DNA from: Orientallactaga sibirica
Lineage: Eukaryota > Chordata > Mammalia > Rodentia > Dipodidae
Direction of reading: 5' to 3'
NCBI GenBank assembly: GCA_036365145.1
Contig: JAEOAD010000026.1
Coordinates: 4,550,001-4,614,000 of the forward strand
Length of the DNA: 64,000 bases
Shown here: in pieces, positions 11,074 to 22,429 of the stretch
How positions within the stretch are numbered: position 1 is the first letter of the stretch
Layout: each line of letters opens with the position of its first letter
The notes under the pieces: model-generated
Told to the model about the DNA's origin: nothing
Databases searched by the model: none
The model's input: the letters and a program-made list of their open reading frames with translations, nothing else
Position numbers and translations under genes: made by a program

Positions 11074-12547
11074 ATCCACCCTTCTTTTCTTCTGAAACTT
11101 GGAAGCTTTCCTCCTCTCCCCTCCTTCCTTATATGCCTGCAGCAATGCCCACTTTGTAGCATGAACACTTGACCCTGGCAGAACAAAGGGTACACTTGGG
11201 TCATGGTGGGCAAAGAATCTTCTAGGGGCCACTGGCTGGGGAATAACAATGAGGTGATGCTGTTCCTACTGGAGCAGAGGTATTGTTTTGTGAGATGTGT
11301 TCTATGGCTGTGCCCTTCAGAACACTGTTTTATTAATATTTTATAGAATGAGTAATTTGCCATCCTATTTTCTTTGCTTGTGAAATAGCAGTTTTTGATC
11401 AAATGGCTGAGGCCATTTTTGCAAAGGGCTCCGTATTGCTTCGAGCTGCTCCTACCACCACACAGAGCTTCTGACAGACATTTAGAAAGCAGAGAGGAAA
11501 TAAACACTTAGAATTTACTTGTTTGTTTTGTCTGCAATGCGGTCACAATGCTGCAGAAGTGTGATTCTGGCAGAGGTGGCCATGGTATCACCAAGCAGTG
11601 TGCCACTTGTGTGCTGGCCTGGGGTTCCCAGTCGGGGTGTCTGGAGATCTGAAGATGTCCTGCTAGCCTTTCTCCTACTCATGCCCCACATGCACCCTAC
11701 CCTGACAGTCTTTCTCTCCCTGCTGTAAGCCTATGGCCTCCACCTCCTTCCTCTGCAGGCAGCCCTCCCTTTTCTACCCAGGCCTGGCTATGGAGGCGAA
11801 GCCCTCACATGCTCCACTCACTGCCCTGGCGCTACTTGCATGGAGAGACAGCTGCTCTTCTCTGGGAAGCCAGGCAACTCAGCATGGCACACATGGCTGG
11901 CTCTAGGACCTTTTGTGTCTGAGCCTTGGTTTCCAGGCAGACACTTCTGGCCCCAACAGCAAGTTAGTGTTTTCAAACTCAGCCCTGAATCCCTGTCAAA
12001 TGTGTAAACCATAAATAATTCACTAGTGAGCTCCACAGAGTAGATTTGGTTGGACATAATGAGCCTTTGAACACTGCAGGGGATGGATTTATAAGGCTTG
12101 GGGCAGACACAGCACCCTGGGCGTCACTGTGCTTGGGAACTTCTGGTTTATGGCAACTCCAAATGATGGCTCTGGGAACTTCTGCTTCTGGCTCGTCTTT
12201 TTCTCTAAACACCAGGGAGACATAGGCACTGCTTTACTGAGCTTTCTGAACATAAGGGGAGGGAATGGAGGGTACTCCCTCCAGGGGTAGGGGTGGGAGA
12301 CAGGCACATCAGCTCTTCCCTGGCACCTTTCAGCTAGCAGACAGCAGGGCTCTGAATTCATGGTGGGGTCTTGCCACCCACAGCTCTGGGAGGAACTGTG
12401 TGACGTACAAAGCACACATCATAGCTTCTGAAACCCGAGAGGAAGCTCGGCATGGGTCCGAGAGTGGAACAGGAGAACAGGAGCTAGCACCACAGGCACT
12501 GGCTGTAGAACCCTAGTGAGTCATTTGACTTCTTCACCCTGACTTTT
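11074..12547. other. Unique intron, 1.5 kb
   Basis: No SINE, L1 or tandem repeat recognised. It contains short pyrimidine-rich runs only. Several open frames of 60-110 codons exist with no family resemblance. Confidence 0.45.
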
Positions 12548-12905
12548 TCTGTGTGTGCATGTGGTGTGTATGCATACATGTTCATATATGTGTGGGCACA
12601 TATGTGGTGTATACATGTATCTCTGTGTGTGTATAGAGTCCAGAGTTTGAAATTCAGTATCTTCCTCAATGACTCTCTTTATTCTTTGAGGTAGGGTCTC
12701 TCACTAACCCTAGAACTCTCCAATTCAGCTAGAGCAGCTAGCCAGTGAGTCCCAGGGATTCTCCTGTCTCCACCTCCCAGCATGGAGACAACAGGCACCT
12801 GGCACCACACCTGGCTTTTACATGGGTTCTGGGATCTGAACTCAGGTCTTCATGCTTGTGTGACAAATACTTTCCAGACGGAGCCATGCCCCTGCCCTCA
12901 CCCTG
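12548..12905 (-). mobile_element. B4-like SINE, antisense
   Basis: It begins with a TG-rich tail complement (TGTGTGCATGTGGTGTGT). It passes through TGAGGTAGGGTCTCTCACTA, CTCCTGTCTCCACCTCCCAG and CACACCTGGCTTTTACATGG, and ends with an ID-head complement (CTGAACTCAGGTCTTCATGC ... GGAGCCATGCCCCTGCCC). Confidence 0.75.
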
Positions 12906-12921
12906 TCTTCCTTTTTTTTTT

Positions 12922-13153
12922 TTTTTAAATTTTTTTATTTTAGAGAAAGCAAGAGACAGACAGAGAGAATTGGTGCGTCAGGGCCTCAGCCAGTACAATC
13001 ACACTCCAGATGCTTATACCACCTGGTGGGCATGTGTGGCCTTGTGCTTGCCTCACCTTTGTGCATCTGATTTACGTGGGATCTGAGAGTTGAACCTGGG
13101 TCCTTAGGCTTCGCAGGCAAGCACCTTAACCACTAAGCCATCTCTCCAGCCCA
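12922..13153 (-). mobile_element. DIP-like SINE, antisense
   Basis: Head-complement end is CACTAAGCCATCTCTCCAGC. The body includes GCGTCAGGGCCTCAGCCAGT and GATTTACGTGGGATCTGAGA. It carries an extra segment (CTGGTGGGCATGTGTGGCCT) also seen at 30.8 and 52.5 kb, marking a subfamily. It abuts the B4 copy on the left across a T-run. Confidence 0.88.
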
Positions 13154-13792
13154 CCCTGTCTTCTTTATTTACAAAATGTTGCTGATAACAGTACTGCACA
13201 CTTCACAGGGCTGGGATGGATCAGATGAGGCAGTGCCTAGCAGCACCTTCATAAACTGCACTGTGCTCTGTATGTGGGCGCCTCAAGTGCATGTGTTGAT
13301 GGCTGCTTGGGCTGGGCTGTTTCCAGGAAGACGCTGGTAGTGGCAGTGGAGCACATCAGTCATCATGACCAGACATCGATGTTCCTACCAGTTGCCATGG
13401 GAAATGAAGTGTAGTGTTTTACAGCTCCTGGGCAAAGAACACTTGAAGGTGTTCATCAGCTAAGCCTCCAAGTTCACCACTGTGTGTGTTGCTGCTCCTG
13501 TTTGTAGAAGAGCGAAGACCCAAAGCAAGGTTTGGGGTTATTAAGGGGAATCTGAAGACCAGCAGTCAATAGACTCATGGGCCCACCCTAAGCATTTGCC
13601 TTTGTATGTTACCCTTGCTGAGATTTTTTTTGTGTGTGTGTGCTGGGTCACAGCAGCTGCTTTCCACAGAGGAGGCATTGGGGAACATCTGTATTTGAAT
13701 TCTAAAATGCATATAAACAGTTACACTGACAAACTATCTGGCCAGAATAAGACAATAGGTTTCCTAACATTCTATTTTAAATGGTTTTAAAA
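13154..13792. other. Unique intron with a MIR-like remnant
   Basis: About 13180-13265 (GCTGATAACAGTACTGCACA ... CAGTGCCTAGCAGCACC) resembles the central MIR region on the plus strand, at low identity. The remainder is single-copy. Confidence 0.4.
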
Positions 13793-13993
13793 TATATTTT
13801 TTTTATTTATTTATTTATTTGAGAGAGAGATGGGCAAGAAAGTAGATGCACTATGGCCCCCAACCACTGCAAACAAATGCCAGACACGTGTGTCACCTTG
13901 TGCATCTGGCTTACATGGGTCCTGGGAAAGAGAACCTGGGTCCTTACTCTTTGCAGGAAGGCATGTTAACTGCTAAACCATCTCTCCATCCCC
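13793..13993 (-). mobile_element. DIP-like SINE, antisense
   Basis: TTTATTTATTTATTTATTTG, then CACTGCAAACAAATGCCAGA and GTGCATCTGGCTTACATGGG, ending CTAAACCATCTCTCCATCCC. The head is slightly diverged. Confidence 0.85.
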
Positions 13994-14046
13994 TTTAAAA
14001 ATATTTTAGTTATTCATTTATTTGAGAGAGAGAGAGAGAGATGGAG
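13994..14046 (-). mobile_element. Tail fragment of a second DIP-like SINE
   Basis: TTATTCATTTATTTGAGAGA followed by a GA run matches only the 3' tail of the SINE (antisense). The rest of the element is missing and the sequence passes within about 80 bases into the 35/36-bp minisatellite. Confidence 0.55.
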
Positions 14047-14126
14047 AGATGAATAAATGAATAAGGAGTTTTCCTCCTTTGGGGAACAGGTGAATCCAGG
14101 AAAGACAGAAACTCAAGCAAAGACAT

Positions 14127-15103
14127 GAAGTATGACACTGTGCATAACTGAGGGAGAGACGTGAACTATGACAGTGTGCATGGCTGAGGGAGAATTGTGA
14201 AGTGTGACAGTGTGCATAACTGAGGGAGAGACGTGAAGTGTGAAGTGTGCATGGCTGAGGGAGAGATGTGGAGTGTGAAGTGTGCATGACTGAGGGAAAG
14301 ATGTGAAGTGTGACAGTGTGCATGACTGAGGGAGAGACGTGAAGTGTGAAGTGTGCATAACTGAGGGAGAGATGTGAAATGTGAAGTGTGCATGACTGAG
14401 GGAGAGATGTGAAGTGTGACAGTGTGCATAACTGAGGGAGAGACGTGAAGTGTGACAGTGTGATGGCTGAGGGAGAGATGTGGAGTGTGAAGTGTGCATG
14501 ACTGAGGGAGAGATGTGAAGTGTGAAGTGTGCATGACTGAGGGAGAGATGTGGAGTGTGACAGTGTGCATGACTGAGGGAAAGATGTGAAGTGTGGCAGT
14601 GTGCATGACTGAGGGAGAATTGTGAAGTGTGACAGTGTGCATGACTGAGGGAGAGACGTGAAGTGTGACGTGTGCATGACTGACGGAGAGACGTGAAGTG
14701 TGAAGTGTGCATGACTGAGGGAGATACGTGAAGTGTGACAGTGTGCATGACTGAGGGAGAGACGTGAAGTGTGAAGTGTTCATGACTGAGGGAGAGATGT
14801 GAAGTGTGAAGTGTTCATGACTGAGGGAGATACGTGAAGTGTGAAGTGTGCATGACTGAGGGAAAGATGTGAAGTGTGAAGTGTGCATGACTGAGGGAAA
14901 GATGTGAAGTGTGCATGACTGAGGGAGAGATGTGGAGTGTGACAGTGTGCATGACTGAGGGAGAGACATGAACATGACAGTGTGCATGACTGAGGGAGAT
15001 ACGTGAAGTTTGACAGTGTGCATGGCTGAGGGACAGACATGAAGTGTGAAGTGTGCATGACTGAGGGAGAGACGTGAAGTATGACAGCGTGCATGACTGA
15101 GTT
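14127..15103. repeat. 35/36-bp minisatellite, about 27 copies
   Basis: The unit reads GTGCATGACTGAGGGAGAGA followed by YGTGAAGTGTGAAGT (35 bp) or YGTGAAGTGTGACAGT (36 bp). Both length classes are interleaved. Substitutions recur (CATGACTG/CATAACTG/CATGGCTG; GAGAGA/GAAAGA/GATACG). Some units are shortened, for example near 14892 and 14960. Long open frames on the minus strand (up to 285 codons) follow runs of 36-bp units and low TAA/TAG content. I do not consider them genes. Flanks are single-copy on the right and a SINE fragment on the left. Confidence 0.95.
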
Positions 15104-16721
15104 ACGAGGCTATGCAGATGAAAGTAGGTTTTGTGCAGTCTTGCCCTTAATTAGGCAAATCTGAGGCTTCCTGCCACCCACATACTGTATCATGTAGCCA
15201 TTGTTTCAAAACTCACAGGTCACTGCTATTATGTCCACTTGTGAGCAACAGTGAGCTCAAAGAGGCTGAAGATTCAATGTAATCAAGTAGCCGAAATTAT
15301 AATGAACAACAGTGCCATGGGCAGGGCCACACACAGTAGGCTCCAGCTCTCCCGCACACTTGACAACAGATTTCAGACTCTATTGACAACTTCACCCTCT
15401 GCACGGAAGACTTAAACAGGGAGTGATGTTCACTTGTCCTGTCACATTCGTCTGTGAAGCAGACAAAACCAAAGAGGTCCTCAGAAAGAACCAGGCAATG
15501 CTGAACTGACAAGAGGAGCATTTAGAAGACACTTGGTGTCTTAAGCACAGCGACATGAAGGGTAGTCGTAGGTCTTCTCTCCAGGTGGGGCAGGCTGTGC
15601 ATCCCTGCCAGTGTGAAGCCAGCAAGGGTGGCTGTGTGCCTTACATCTATTAATTAATGTGATCGTTTTCTAGAATACAGCATGTGCTAGCGAGAGCTAG
15701 GGCACGTGTCATCATCACATTCTTTCTTCTCTTGCTGCGGATAGTTCCATCCAAATTGATTCGCAAGTGAGAAACGTGTCAGTGTGCACTCAATCCCCAG
15801 CTGATCTATAATGAATACACTGGGCATGAGAAGTCACCCTTTGTCTTAAGCCCTGGGGACTTTGGGATTGATTGTTATTTTAGCATAACCTGGCCAATCC
15901 TGAACAGTATCATACTGAGCATGAATTAATAACTTTATTCTCTAGGAACATCAAAGTTAGCAAACTATGACAGTTAACTTCCTAGTGGTCCAATCACGTG
16001 CCAGTTACACGAAACTTGGGGCATTTTTAGAAAAGCCACATTTATAGAAAAGCCACATTTGAGGAGAGCTAGGTGTTAAAACTCAGTCTTAGCCAATCTT
16101 TAAAAGCGCGTGTTAATCTAGGTACAAAGTTCTAGCTGGTAGTCACTAGCCCACATCACAGATCTATCAGGGAATCAATACATGCACAAACATGAGCCTG
16201 TGGAAGCACAGACTGAATCATGCTCTGTGGGGCCCGATCTTAAATGACATGCACATCCTATTGAATGAGCACAGATTCTAGCCTGAAAATCTACCCTGTA
16301 TCAGCAACTGAGCCAAGAAAGTAATTCTTTCAAAGGCAAATGATGGTCACGCACCACTGGGACTGTTTATTCAATAGTCACATAAGACAAAAACCATAAG
16401 AATTTTCATGATCTCCGACATTAAGGACATTGTCCATATGATCACCCAATGTTGTCTCTCTTGGATTCCAGTACTACGGTTTTCTTAAGGGAAATGCAAA
16501 TCAAGTCACACCCCTTTGTTTAGGCCAATGTGAAGCTTATGGGGAAATCAACCCTGCCCATTTAACAGCCAGATAGAATCCAAAAACTATGTGCATACTG
16601 CTCTGACTCCAGCCTGTGAACTTACCCTGTCCCTTCATTCCTCTTATTGTGTCTCCTGCTTCTGCAAATGCTTCTTGGATTGAAGTAGACACAGCAATGA
16701 AACACAGACAAAAACAGTCAA
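15104..16721. other. Unique intron, 1.6 kb
   Basis: No repeat recognised. The sequence is AT-moderate, with a local near-duplicate at 16030-16062 (AGAAAAGCCACATTTATAG followed by AGAAAAGCCACATTTGAGG). No exon-like signal seen. Confidence 0.4.
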
Positions 16722-16930
16722 GGGCTGGGGAGGTGGCTCAGTGGTTAAGGTGCTTTCTTGGAAAACCTGACAGCCCAAGTTCCCCAATACCCCACATGAA
16801 ACCAGATGCACAAAGTGGTGAATATATCTGGAGTTTGTTTGTAGGGTCAGAAGGCCCTGGTGCACCCATTATCATTCTCTCCCTCCCCCTTTTTCCTTGC
16901 AAATATAAACAAATTTAAAATTTTTTTAAA
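16722..16930 (+). mobile_element. DIP-like SINE
   Basis: GGGCTGGGGAGGTGGCTCAG, CAGATGCACAAAGTGGTGAA and GGAGTTTGTTTGTAGGGTCA, with a CCCTCCCCC tail and then an A/T-rich end. Confidence 0.87.
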
Positions 16931-17962
16931 GGAAGCAGTGAAATTCTAAGAATCTCAGCTGGGAGAAGCTTCCTAAATGGGGTCTTGGAATTGTGAGTGA
17001 ACTGCCACAGAGAAAGAGGTTCAGCTATAGCACAAACAGGAGATGTTTAATTACACGGTCTTCAGTAGTCGTAAATCACTCCTATACCATGCCTGCTCAG
17101 TAACGGCCATCAGGTCTATCAGAATCAATCCTACCAGCTTGTCCTAATATCCGAACCTCGGCTTACACAAGTAGTCCAGAAAACAGTGTGTGTATCTGAA
17201 TCCTTTCCTACCATAATAGTTAGAACTGTTGATTTGAATCTGTTACTCTGAGCTTACAGAGCCATTAGTAATAGTTACAGCTTCTCCATGGTAACCTGTC
17301 AGCCTTTTCCAATGCTGTGAGGCCAAAGGAGCTTTCATAAAAATTATTTTTTATCAAAATTATATTAGGGTTGGAAGAATAATATAATGTCAGAAAGATC
17401 TATTACCTAGACCTAAGAGTTGCTACCACAGGTGATAAATTATTTATAATGCCCAGCATTAATACCGCAATGTTTTCAAGCCAAGGATTTGTAACTGTCC
17501 TCTGCAGATGCAAATTAACAGATTAATAAGGAAACAAGCTTTCTGGTGTGAGAAGCTGGGATGACAGATTAGCTATTAAGAGCAATTTATAGGTCATAAG
17601 ATATGAAAGTTGGCAAGAAACACTACCTCTGCTGGCTCTATAAATAGTAAAACTGCATTTGGTTTCCCAGAGGTATCCTGTTAGACGTTTTAATTATACT
17701 ATAAAAACTGCCAGAATTTATAATCATTTCATTTTTTAGAAAACTTGATGCCCCGTGTAAACTTGATGCAGGACCACAGGCATCTGAGCTATGTGCTGTA
17801 AATGCCATGCTGCACGGTGGGAGAGAGCGGTGACTTCTGCCCAAGGGCTGGAAGAGCTGGGCCCGCAAGGAGAACGGCAGAGGAGAGGAATGGAACCTCA
17901 GTTTCCCAGGGGTTCTCCTCGCTCTTGCATCTTAACATCTCCAGTCTGGCTGCGCTACTCAC
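16931..17962. other. Unique intron, 1 kb
   Basis: AT-rich single-copy sequence (17330-17470 is especially so). No repeats recognised. The last bases next to 17962 form the donor side of the candidate exon. Confidence 0.4.
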
Positions 17963-18031
17963 CTTGGAGGACTTGCGCAACACTTCCCTGTCCGGCAGCT
18001 CTTTGGCCACAATGTCAGTCACCGTGAAAGC
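17963..18031 (-). CDS. Candidate in-frame cassette exon of TTC28 (unconfirmed)
   Basis: On the minus strand a 69-base open segment encodes AFTVTDIVAKELPDREVLRK followed by SSK. It ends at a near-perfect donor (AAG|GTGAGT, GT at 17962-17961). An AG directly upstream (GCCCAG|GCT) would make it phase 0 at both ends, so it would splice in frame into the phase-0 start of the 8852-9359 exon. A better pyrimidine-rich acceptor lies 16 bases further out (CCCTAACAG, AG at 18049-18048). Using that gives an 85-base exon with an in-frame TGA if entered in phase 0. I do not recognise the peptide from known TTC28. The ELPDRE segment only loosely recalls the end of a TPR helix. There is no start codon. It could be a rodent isoform, a poison exon or chance. 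Confidence 0.3.
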
Positions 18032-18049
18032 CTGGGCTGTGGCGGTTCT

Positions 18050-18882
18050 GTTAGGGAGCCACGTTGGACAGGAAGAAAGTGCCCCGCTAACTTGAAATGA
18101 TCAGTCCCGATTGTTTGGGGGAATTTGTTTCCTACTCTCAATTTCACTAAACCTCTTTCGTTTCACTGAAGCAGATAACTTAGTCTCACATGACTTTCCT
18201 ACGACACGGTTCACTCGAGCTCTCATGTAACAAGCTCACTGGGGTTGGGAAACACTACATGACGCTGTTTAGTTCCACCCTTGCCAGCCATCCTGCATTT
18301 CAGTGACTATAAAACCTAGTTCTGTAAGGGTTGGAAGGTAGCCAATCACCCTCCAAAGACAGTATTTACACTGAGTCATAAAACTTGGCCTCGGCAGGGC
18401 AGGGCAGGATACAATGGAGAAATGCAGAGGCAAAGACATGGGAAACACACGTGCACAAACAAGAGGGGGGTAGACACTTCTGGAAGGAAGAAAGCCCAGG
18501 AAAGGACAGCTTATTTGCAGATGCTGGCAGATAACAGTTTAAACAAGAAACCTTGACACTGAATGGAAAAGGATCCTGGAGACACATCAGGGAATTAAAC
18601 AACTGAGAACTTCGGCTTCCACCCATGAAGGAATGTCCTCACACCCTCCTGCTATAAAGGCTAGGTCGTGATGGTGGTTGAAGACTGTGGATACGCATGG
18701 CTTCCCGATGTTCAGGAACAAGTGACCCACAGCCCCAGCCCCCTGCGTGCTCGCTTACTCCAACAGATTCAACCTCTACTCCTGCTGGAGGAGTCCAGAC
18801 CCAGATTTCAGCACAAGAGACTAGAGACATTCAGAACAGGAAGAGGCTTTCAACGTTAGCAAACCCACTGGTTTGACAATAC
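18050..18882. other. Unique intron
   Basis: Single-copy sequence. The part next to 18050 is pyrimidine-rich on the minus strand (CACTTTCTTCCTGTCC), which supports an acceptor for the candidate exon. No repeats recognised. Confidence 0.4.
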
Positions 18883-19088
18883 TGGGCAGGAGAGATGGCT
18901 CAGCAGTTAAAGGTGCTTGTTTGTAAAGGCTGTCGGCCAGGGTTCGGTCCCTTGTAATGTAATGTAACCCATGTAAATCAGATGCACAAAGTGGCGTCTG
19001 AGTCTGGAATTTGTTTGTAGCAGGAGGAGGCCCTGGTGCACCCATTCATATTCTCTCTCTCTCTCTCAAATACATGAATAATTGTTTA
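18883..19088 (+). mobile_element. DIP-like SINE
   Basis: GGGCAGGAGAGATGGCTCAG head, a small internal duplication (TAATGTAATGTAA), AATCAGATGCACAAAGTGGC, GGAATTTGTTTGTAGCAGGA and a TCTCTCTCTCTCTC tail. Confidence 0.87.
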
Positions 19089-19339
19089 ACAGTGACAGTA
19101 TTAACAAATGAGGTTTGTCATATATTTTTAAATGCATACTGTTTTGCTCCCTAAAATCCCAGCAGCTCTTTAGTGATAAATGCAAACTTTGAGAATTTTA
19201 ATCAACCTTCAGTGACTTCCTAAACAGCTACTAATGCTCTCCCTGAATAATAATCCACTCAGCAAATGTAGGGCACACAGTGATCAGCGCTTCCCAGGTT
19301 TGGCTCTCATCTCTGCTGGAGATTCTAAGGAACCCACTC

Positions 19340-19455
19340 TGTCTTTGGTTCCTTTCATATAAACTGGGGACATGTTGTTGACCTCATGGGACTATGATGA
19401 TCTCACACCAGAAGCGCTCAGCATTGTGCTGGCACACAGCAGTGCTCACTTACTG
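19340..19455 (+). mobile_element. MIR-like remnant
   Basis: AAACTGGGGACATGTTGTTG ... TCATGGGACTATGATGA ... CAGCATTGTGCTGGCACACA follows the 3' half of MIR at low identity. Confidence 0.4.
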
Positions 19456-19497
19456 CTAGCTCTCATTACAGATGCTAAACACCAATAAAACCAAGTA

Positions 19498-19766
19498 AAT
19501 TGATGCATTTTAAAAAATATTTTATTTTGATTTATTTATTTGTGTGTGTGTGAGAGAGAGATACACAAATAGGCAGGTAGAGAGAGAGAGAAAGAGAGAA
19601 TGGACGTGCCAGGGCCTCCAGCCACTGCAAACAAACTCCAGATGCATGCGCCCCCTTGTGCATCTGGCTTACGTGGGACCTGGGAGTCGAACCTGGGTCC
19701 TTTGGCTTTGCAGGCAAGCACCTTAACCACTAAGCCATCTCTCCAGCCCCAATTGGTGCATTTTAA
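19498..19766 (-). mobile_element. DIP-like SINE with clear target-site duplication
   Basis: The element body (about 19514-19749) ends AAGCCATCTCTCCAGCCC. It is flanked by AATTGATGCATTTTAA (19498-19513) and AATTGGTGCATTTTAA (19751-19766), a 16-bp target-site duplication with one mismatch. This shows LINE-mediated insertion and a fairly young copy. Confidence 0.93.
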
Positions 19767-19964
19767 AGTCATGTGTTTATATTAATTTAATCTGATTTGT
19801 ACATTTATTTAAAATGTAAATGTACCAAATTAGTGCACTTCTTCCCCTCCCTCATTATATCATTTTAAAAAATCTGAAAATGTAATTTCCCGTATGTGGC
19901 ATTTGTCACCAATTCTTTGGCACAGTGAATTATTTGGGCATGCAAGCTCATAAATATTCTTTTT

Positions 19965-20184
19965 AAAAAAATTTATTTTATTTTATTTATTTTCAAGCAG
20001 AGAGAGAGATAGGAGAGAGGCAGACAGAGAGAGAATGGGCACGCCAGGGCCTCTAGATATGGCAAACAAACTCCAGATGCATGTGCCCCTTATGCATCTG
20101 GCTTACGTGGGTCTTGGAGAATCGAACCAGGATCCTTTGGCTTCGCAGGCAAATGCCTTAACTGCTAAGCCATCTCTCCAGCCC
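19965..20184 (-). mobile_element. DIP-like SINE, antisense
   Basis: TTTTATTTATTTTCAAGCAG, GGCACGCCAGGGCCTCTAGA and AAGCCATCTCTCCAGCCC. The flanking AAATATTCTTTTT (from about 19952) and AAATACTCTTTTTT (after 20184) are a near-perfect target-site duplication. Confidence 0.92.
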
Positions 20185-20307
20185 AAATACTCTTTTTTGG
20201 AAACCCCCAAAGAAATATCAAAGGTCTAAAAGTGGAAAATAAATACGTTCACCAAAGAAAATATTTAATTTTGATCCTATACTATTTTTTTAAAAAATCA
20301 GATTATC

Positions 20308-20462
20308 GCTGGGCATGCTGGCACATGCCTTTAATCCCAGCACTTGGGAGGCAGAGGTAGGAGGATCACCATGAGTTCAAGGCCACCCTGAGACTACATA
20401 GTGAATTCCAGGTCAGCCTGAGCTAGAGTGAAACCCTACCTTGAAAAACCTTAAAAAAAAAA
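20308..20462 (+). mobile_element. B1 SINE
   Basis: GCTGGGCATGCTGGCACATG, CCTTTAATCCCAGCACTTGG, GAGGCAGAGGTAGGAGGATC ... TGAAACCCTACCTTGA and an A-rich tail. 7SL-derived. Target-site duplication CAGATTATC left and TAGATTATC right. Confidence 0.93.
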
Positions 20463-20582
20463 TTAGATTATCATAAAAATATACATTAAAGTAGGTTATA
20501 CTGTTAGATAATTTTTCTAATTACAAGTATAAGCAAGTTAGTCATCATGCTAATTTTTTTGAGGCCAGCCCAACAGACTGGA

Positions 20583-20597
20583 CTTTTTTAAATGCAA

Positions 20598-20638
<41 letters not shown>

Positions 20639-20808
20639 GTGCCAGGGCCTCCAGCCACTGCAAATGAACCCCAGATGCATGCACCCCCTTGTGTGCATGT
20701 GCTACACTGTGCACTTGTGTCACTGTGCTTCTGGGACCTGGAGAGTTGAACATGAGTCCATAAGCTTCTTAGGCAAGAGCCTTAACTGCTATGCCATCTC
20801 TCCACCCC
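20583..20808 (-). mobile_element. DIP-like SINE with (GA)n and a tandem insert
   Basis: GA run at about 20600-20634, then GCCAGGGCCTCCAGCCACTG, an expanded region with GTGTGCATGTGCTACACTGT, and an end GCCATCTCTCCACCCC. Same long subfamily as the copies at 12.9, 30.8 and 52.5 kb. Confidence 0.88.
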
Positions 20809-20917
20809 ATAATGCTAATTGTTAAATTTTTCAATATTATGCTTGTTTTAGATAAAAATGAATAAAAATATGCTATATTTCTGAGGAAATATGTTCTATA
20901 ACAAAAAGAAAGGACTC

Positions 20918-21072
20918 TTTTGTTTTGTTTTGTTTTGTTTTGTTTTTCAACGCAGGGTCTAGTGCAGGCTGACCTGGAATTCACTATGTAGTCTCAGGGT
21001 GGCCTCAAACTTATGGAATTCTACCTCTGCCTCATGAGTGCTGGGATTAAAGGCATGCACCACCACACTTAG
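20918..21072 (-). mobile_element. B1 SINE, antisense, with (TTTTG)n head
   Basis: (TTTTG)n at about 20918-20945, AGTGCAGGCTGACCTGGAAT, ATGTAGTCTCAGGGTGGCCT and TGCTGGGATTAAAGGCATGC. Confidence 0.92.
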
Positions 21073-22429
21073 TTTAGAATTTGTATTTTTATTTAGCATA
21101 AAAAGAAAAGAAATAAGATGTAGGTGAAGGAGTCTATTATGAGATAGGACAGAATGAGACATCTTGAAAGCTAGGGCCATCTTAACCATTTCTATTACCT
21201 CAAAGTCTAGTGTGATGAATGAACGGTACATGGCAGGTACTCAGCAAATGTTTGAAGAACAAGCCGGTAGTTCACGGGACCCTAGGTCTGCATAAGGACA
21301 GCAGAAGGGGATGCCTTCCTCACTGTGGGACTGCCAGAATGAACCATCCATTCTCAAGCCAAAAAAGAAAAAAAAAAATCAAGCACACTGACATGCACTC
21401 CTATTTACCTTCTCCTACAGCTGTAAGATGGAATCCACAAACACCAGTGTTTCTGTCATCAGCTAGTCCTGTCTGCACATGCCTTGTGGTCCTTCAAAGC
21501 TTCTCTTGTTCTTGGTCCTGTTGTTGCTCAACCAACCATCACACTCTTGTTAAGTCTTTGAAATCTGGTCTCTTTTTGTTTTGTTCACACGAGGCATGAA
21601 ATTATTAAATGGGAGCTGCTAGTTATGACTCTACTATTACTAATGTTACATATTAATATGCAATATTCTTTTTCCTAATAATTATAATGGTACCCAAAAG
21701 CAGAATCAGAGTAAATTAGAATTCAGATTATTTTTGGGTAGGATTAAAATCTGTTTTTTTTCTAAAATACCTACTCTTCATGGAGAGCTACGAAGACTAT
21801 ATTTCATAAAATGAAAGTAGTCATCAATTATAAGAATTTTTTGATATTGTACCACAAGTAAAGGAAAAACCATCACAGTTAAACAAGGAGAGTGGGTGTA
21901 CATACTGATTGTAAGGCCATCCTGATTGTGGAGGTATTCAGTGTAAAATGTGCATCTTAGAGCCAATGAGTGACAACACGTCAGACTGGGCGTCTTACTG
22001 ATGCTGTCTCCAATCTCCTCAGGGCCCCACATGGGAGGAATTTTTACTCCCGCTTTGCAAAAGAGAAATCAAACATTAAGCGGCAGGCCCAGAGTCAAAT
22101 AACCAATAAAAGACAAGGCTGGGGTTTAAGTCAAGGCCTACTTGACAGGGAAAAATATCACACACTACATGAGGGGAGAGGAAAGACAGCAGTGTGGACT
22201 CTCAAAGGGATGATCTCAGCGCTGCTCGCCACAAAGCGCTCAGGAAGGCCTGGCACACAGATGGTTCTGGTTTGCTATACGTTACAACAATGGCTACTGT
22301 CAAGCTATCATAAACTGGACAGATACGCAGAATTCATTAAGATGGGGGGGAGCCATAATAATCTTGAAATTTTTTGAGCAATTTACAACTTTTTGTTCCT
22401 CTCATCTATGTAAAAAAGTTACCACTGGA
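21073..22429. other. Unique intron with MIR-like remnants
   Basis: About 22040-22145 (GCAAAAGAGAAATCAAACAT ... AGGCTGGGGTTTAAGTCAAG) and about 22225-22265 (CGCTCAGGAAGGCCTGGCAC) resemble MIR on the plus strand. A 135-codon open frame across this stretch (21970-22377) spans these remnants and shows no domain. Confidence 0.45.

Noticed and set aside
14018..15094. Minus-strand open frames of 104-285 codons with SHFTSLPQSCTLS-type repeats.
   Set aside because: Three overlapping frames of the same tandem array are all open, which reflects the stop-poor composition of the repeat rather than coding.
21970..22377. 135-codon plus-strand open frame.
   Set aside because: It crosses MIR-like remnants, has no recognisable domain and no splice-bounded structure.
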